From assembly GCF_900156825.1 (NCBI RefSeq), contig NZ_FTOV01000001.1, forward strand, positions 124,001-188,000: a DNA stretch of 64,000 bases, read 5' to 3'. Of the stretch, positions 62,874 through 64,000 are shown piece after piece. The stretch is from Chryseobacterium gambrini (lineage in GTDB: Bacteria > Bacteroidota > Bacteroidia > Flavobacteriales > Weeksellaceae). The notes under the pieces are model-generated. The model made no database searches. It saw only the letters and a list, made by a program, of their open reading frames with translations, and had not been told where the DNA came from. The position numbers and the translations under genes are program-made. Each line of letters opens with the position of its first letter. Positions within the stretch are counted from its first letter, which is position 1.

Positions 62874-63045
62874 TTTTTTTTAATGAATTGTCAATAATGA
62901 ATTTTGCTTCGCAAGTAAATTTAAAAAAATAATTGTTCGTCATTTATCATCACTGAAAAATCTTTGCGTTAGGATTATAATCAAGTAAAAATTGATGAAT
63001 AAAAGCGGATTGACTATTGACCATTCACAAATTCATACAAAAACT

Positions 63046-64000
63046 ATGTCAAATACAGCCTGGGAAAATTTAGTAAAAAAACAGCTTAAAACAGACGATA
63101 TTTATCCAATCCTTACCAAAGAAAATCTGGAAGGAATTGTGGTAAAACCTTTCTACGACGCTGTGCAGAAACCATTGGTAAATCTGCCGAAAATTGAAGA
63201 AAGTACCCATTTGGTAGCAAAATATCATGAAAGTTTAGAAGAAGACGTTTTTGCATTTATTTTAGACCAAAATGTAGAAAATCTCGAGCAGAAAACAATT
63301 TTTATAAACAATGAAGAGTTGGCAGGACACATCAGTCCCGAAGAACAGGATCAGTACTTTTCACTAATTGATGTTTTTGATGAAAAACAAGCTGTAATTA
63401 ACGATCAGTTGGTCAAAGAATTACTCGCAAAACAGTTCAGAAGACATATTTGTATAGATATTTCCCTTCATCAGAACGCTGGAGCCTCTATTGTTCAGCA
63501 ATTGGGAATTGCTTTGGCAAAAACAAAAGAACTTGTAGAAATCTACGGTTCCGAAATTGTAAACAAACTCATCTTCAGAATAGCAGTCGGTGGAAACTAC
63601 TTCTTTGAAATGGCTAAACTGAGAGCCTTTAAAATAGTTTTCAATCAATTGTCAAAAGAATACGATCTTGACGAAATTCCATACATTTTTGCAGAAACTT
63701 CCCTGAGAAATAAAGCGGTTTTCGATAATGAAAACAACCTGATCCGTTCTACTTTAGAGCTTGCAGCAGCCATGATCGGCGGAGCAGATGCCGTTTTCAG
63801 CAATAATTATCTGGTAGAAAAAAGCACCGAAAATTCAGAAGAAATTTCTTTCAAACAGCAGATTGTTCTTGCGTATGAAAGCATCATCAATGTTTTTGAA
63901 GATGCATCAAACGGAAGTTATTATGTAGAAGATATTACACAGCAGATCGCGGAAAAATCTTGGGCATTTTTTGTGGAAATAGAGGAGAACGGAGGCTATC
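63046..64000 (+). CDS. mutA: Methylmalonyl-CoA mutase small subunit, partial
   Basis: The first 318 residues of a protein that runs off the right edge of the window. The sequence is that of the small (beta) subunit of B12-dependent methylmalonyl-CoA mutase: MSNTAWENLVKKQLKTDDIY at the start, and the TIM-barrel stretch LGIALAKTKELVEIYGSEIVNKLIFRIAVGGNYFFEMAKLRAFKIVF, followed by AETSLRNKAVFDNENNLIRSTLELAAAMIGGADAVF. The subunit pairs with MutB, whose gene would be expected next, to interconvert methylmalonyl-CoA and succinyl-CoA. An in-frame ATG at 62995 is less likely as start. The gene has no stop in the window. Confidence 0.9.
   Translation, partial: MSNTAWENLVKKQLKTDDIYPILTKENLEGIVVKPFYDAVQKPLVNLPKIEESTHLVAKYHESLEEDVFAFILDQNVENLEQKTIFINNEELAGHISPEEQDQYFSLIDVFDEKQAVINDQLVKELLAKQFRRHICIDISLHQNAGASIVQQLGIALAKTKELVEIYGSEIVNKLIFRIAVGGNYFFEMAKLRAFKIVFNQLSKEYDLDEIPYIFAETSLRNKAVFDNENNLIRSTLELAAAMIGGADAVFSNNYLVEKSTENSEEISFKQQIVLAYESIINVFEDASNGSYYVEDITQQIAEKSWAFFVEIEENGGY

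Noticed and set aside
1..64000. tRNA, rRNA, SRP RNA or CRISPR arrays
   Set aside because: No cloverleaf, rRNA-like stretch, SRP RNA next to ffh, or regularly spaced direct repeats were noticed on either strand; a covariance-model scan could not be run.

Overview
The window looks like a chromosomal segment of a low-GC flavobacterium, most likely Chryseobacterium or a close Weeksellaceae relative. The sequence-level reasons are Bacteroidota-type promoters (a TAnnTTTG box, often with TTG 16-21 nt upstream), a GLPGLI-family protein, a metallopeptidase with a type A sorting tail for type IX secretion, an ATP synthase cluster that stops at atpG, and a methylmalonyl-CoA mutase small subunit. The genus is inferred from gene content; no rRNA is present to confirm it. 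No tRNA, rRNA, CRISPR array, transposase or phage gene was seen.

Layout. 0-6 kb is a loosely packed accessory stretch: GLPGLI protein, two unknown proteins, an HNH-like (NUC) nuclease, a YcaQ-type DNA glycosylase and a DUF1905 protein, separated by spacers that hold dispersed repeats. 6.3-9.0 kb is cyanophycin synthetase (cphA), ending in a double hairpin. 9.0-18.6 kb is a minus-strand block with three different ATP-grasp enzymes, a GCS2-type carboxylate-amine ligase, a class I glutamine amidotransferase, two alpha/beta hydrolases, an M17 aminopeptidase and a small membrane protein. Together with cphA this concentrates five amide-bond-forming enzymes within 10 kb; the product is unknown and this is the most interesting part of the window. 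18.8-24.6 kb is a glycogen operon (glgB, unknown, glgA, lipoprotein, glgC), divergent from a CBM48-like esterase. 24.8-30.1 kb has an SRPBCC protein and the sucA-sucB pair of 2-oxoglutarate dehydrogenase.

30.1-33.7 kb: apaG, a minus-strand acyltransferase-glycosyltransferase-exonuclease operon, and a thioredoxin-like protein. 33.8-38.8 kb: a TolC-HlyD-MFS efflux operon with a divergent AraC regulator, bounded by a pair of inverted C/T-rich tracts. 39.3-40.6 kb: rpsF-rpsR-rplI. 40.8-46.7 kb: ClC channel, unknown protein, serine hydrolase with TPRs, a second 2-oxoacid dehydrogenase E2, and a SAM hydroxide adenosyltransferase-like protein. 46.8-50.7 kb: PhoH, then four consecutive outer-membrane beta-barrel genes. 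50.8-52.5 kb: TM2 protein and ffh. 52.6-58.0 kb: a small membrane protein and atpB-E-F-H-A-G. 58.1-64.0 kb: CNNM/CorC-like protein, clpS, the secreted metallopeptidase, uridine kinase, a DivIC/FtsB-like protein and the truncated start of mutA.

Several gene starts were moved because a promoter box lies inside the longest open frame (tolC-like, rpsF, SAM hydroxide adenosyltransferase), and a small set of genes appear to have leaderless mRNAs because the promoter box ends only 4-8 nt before the start codon.
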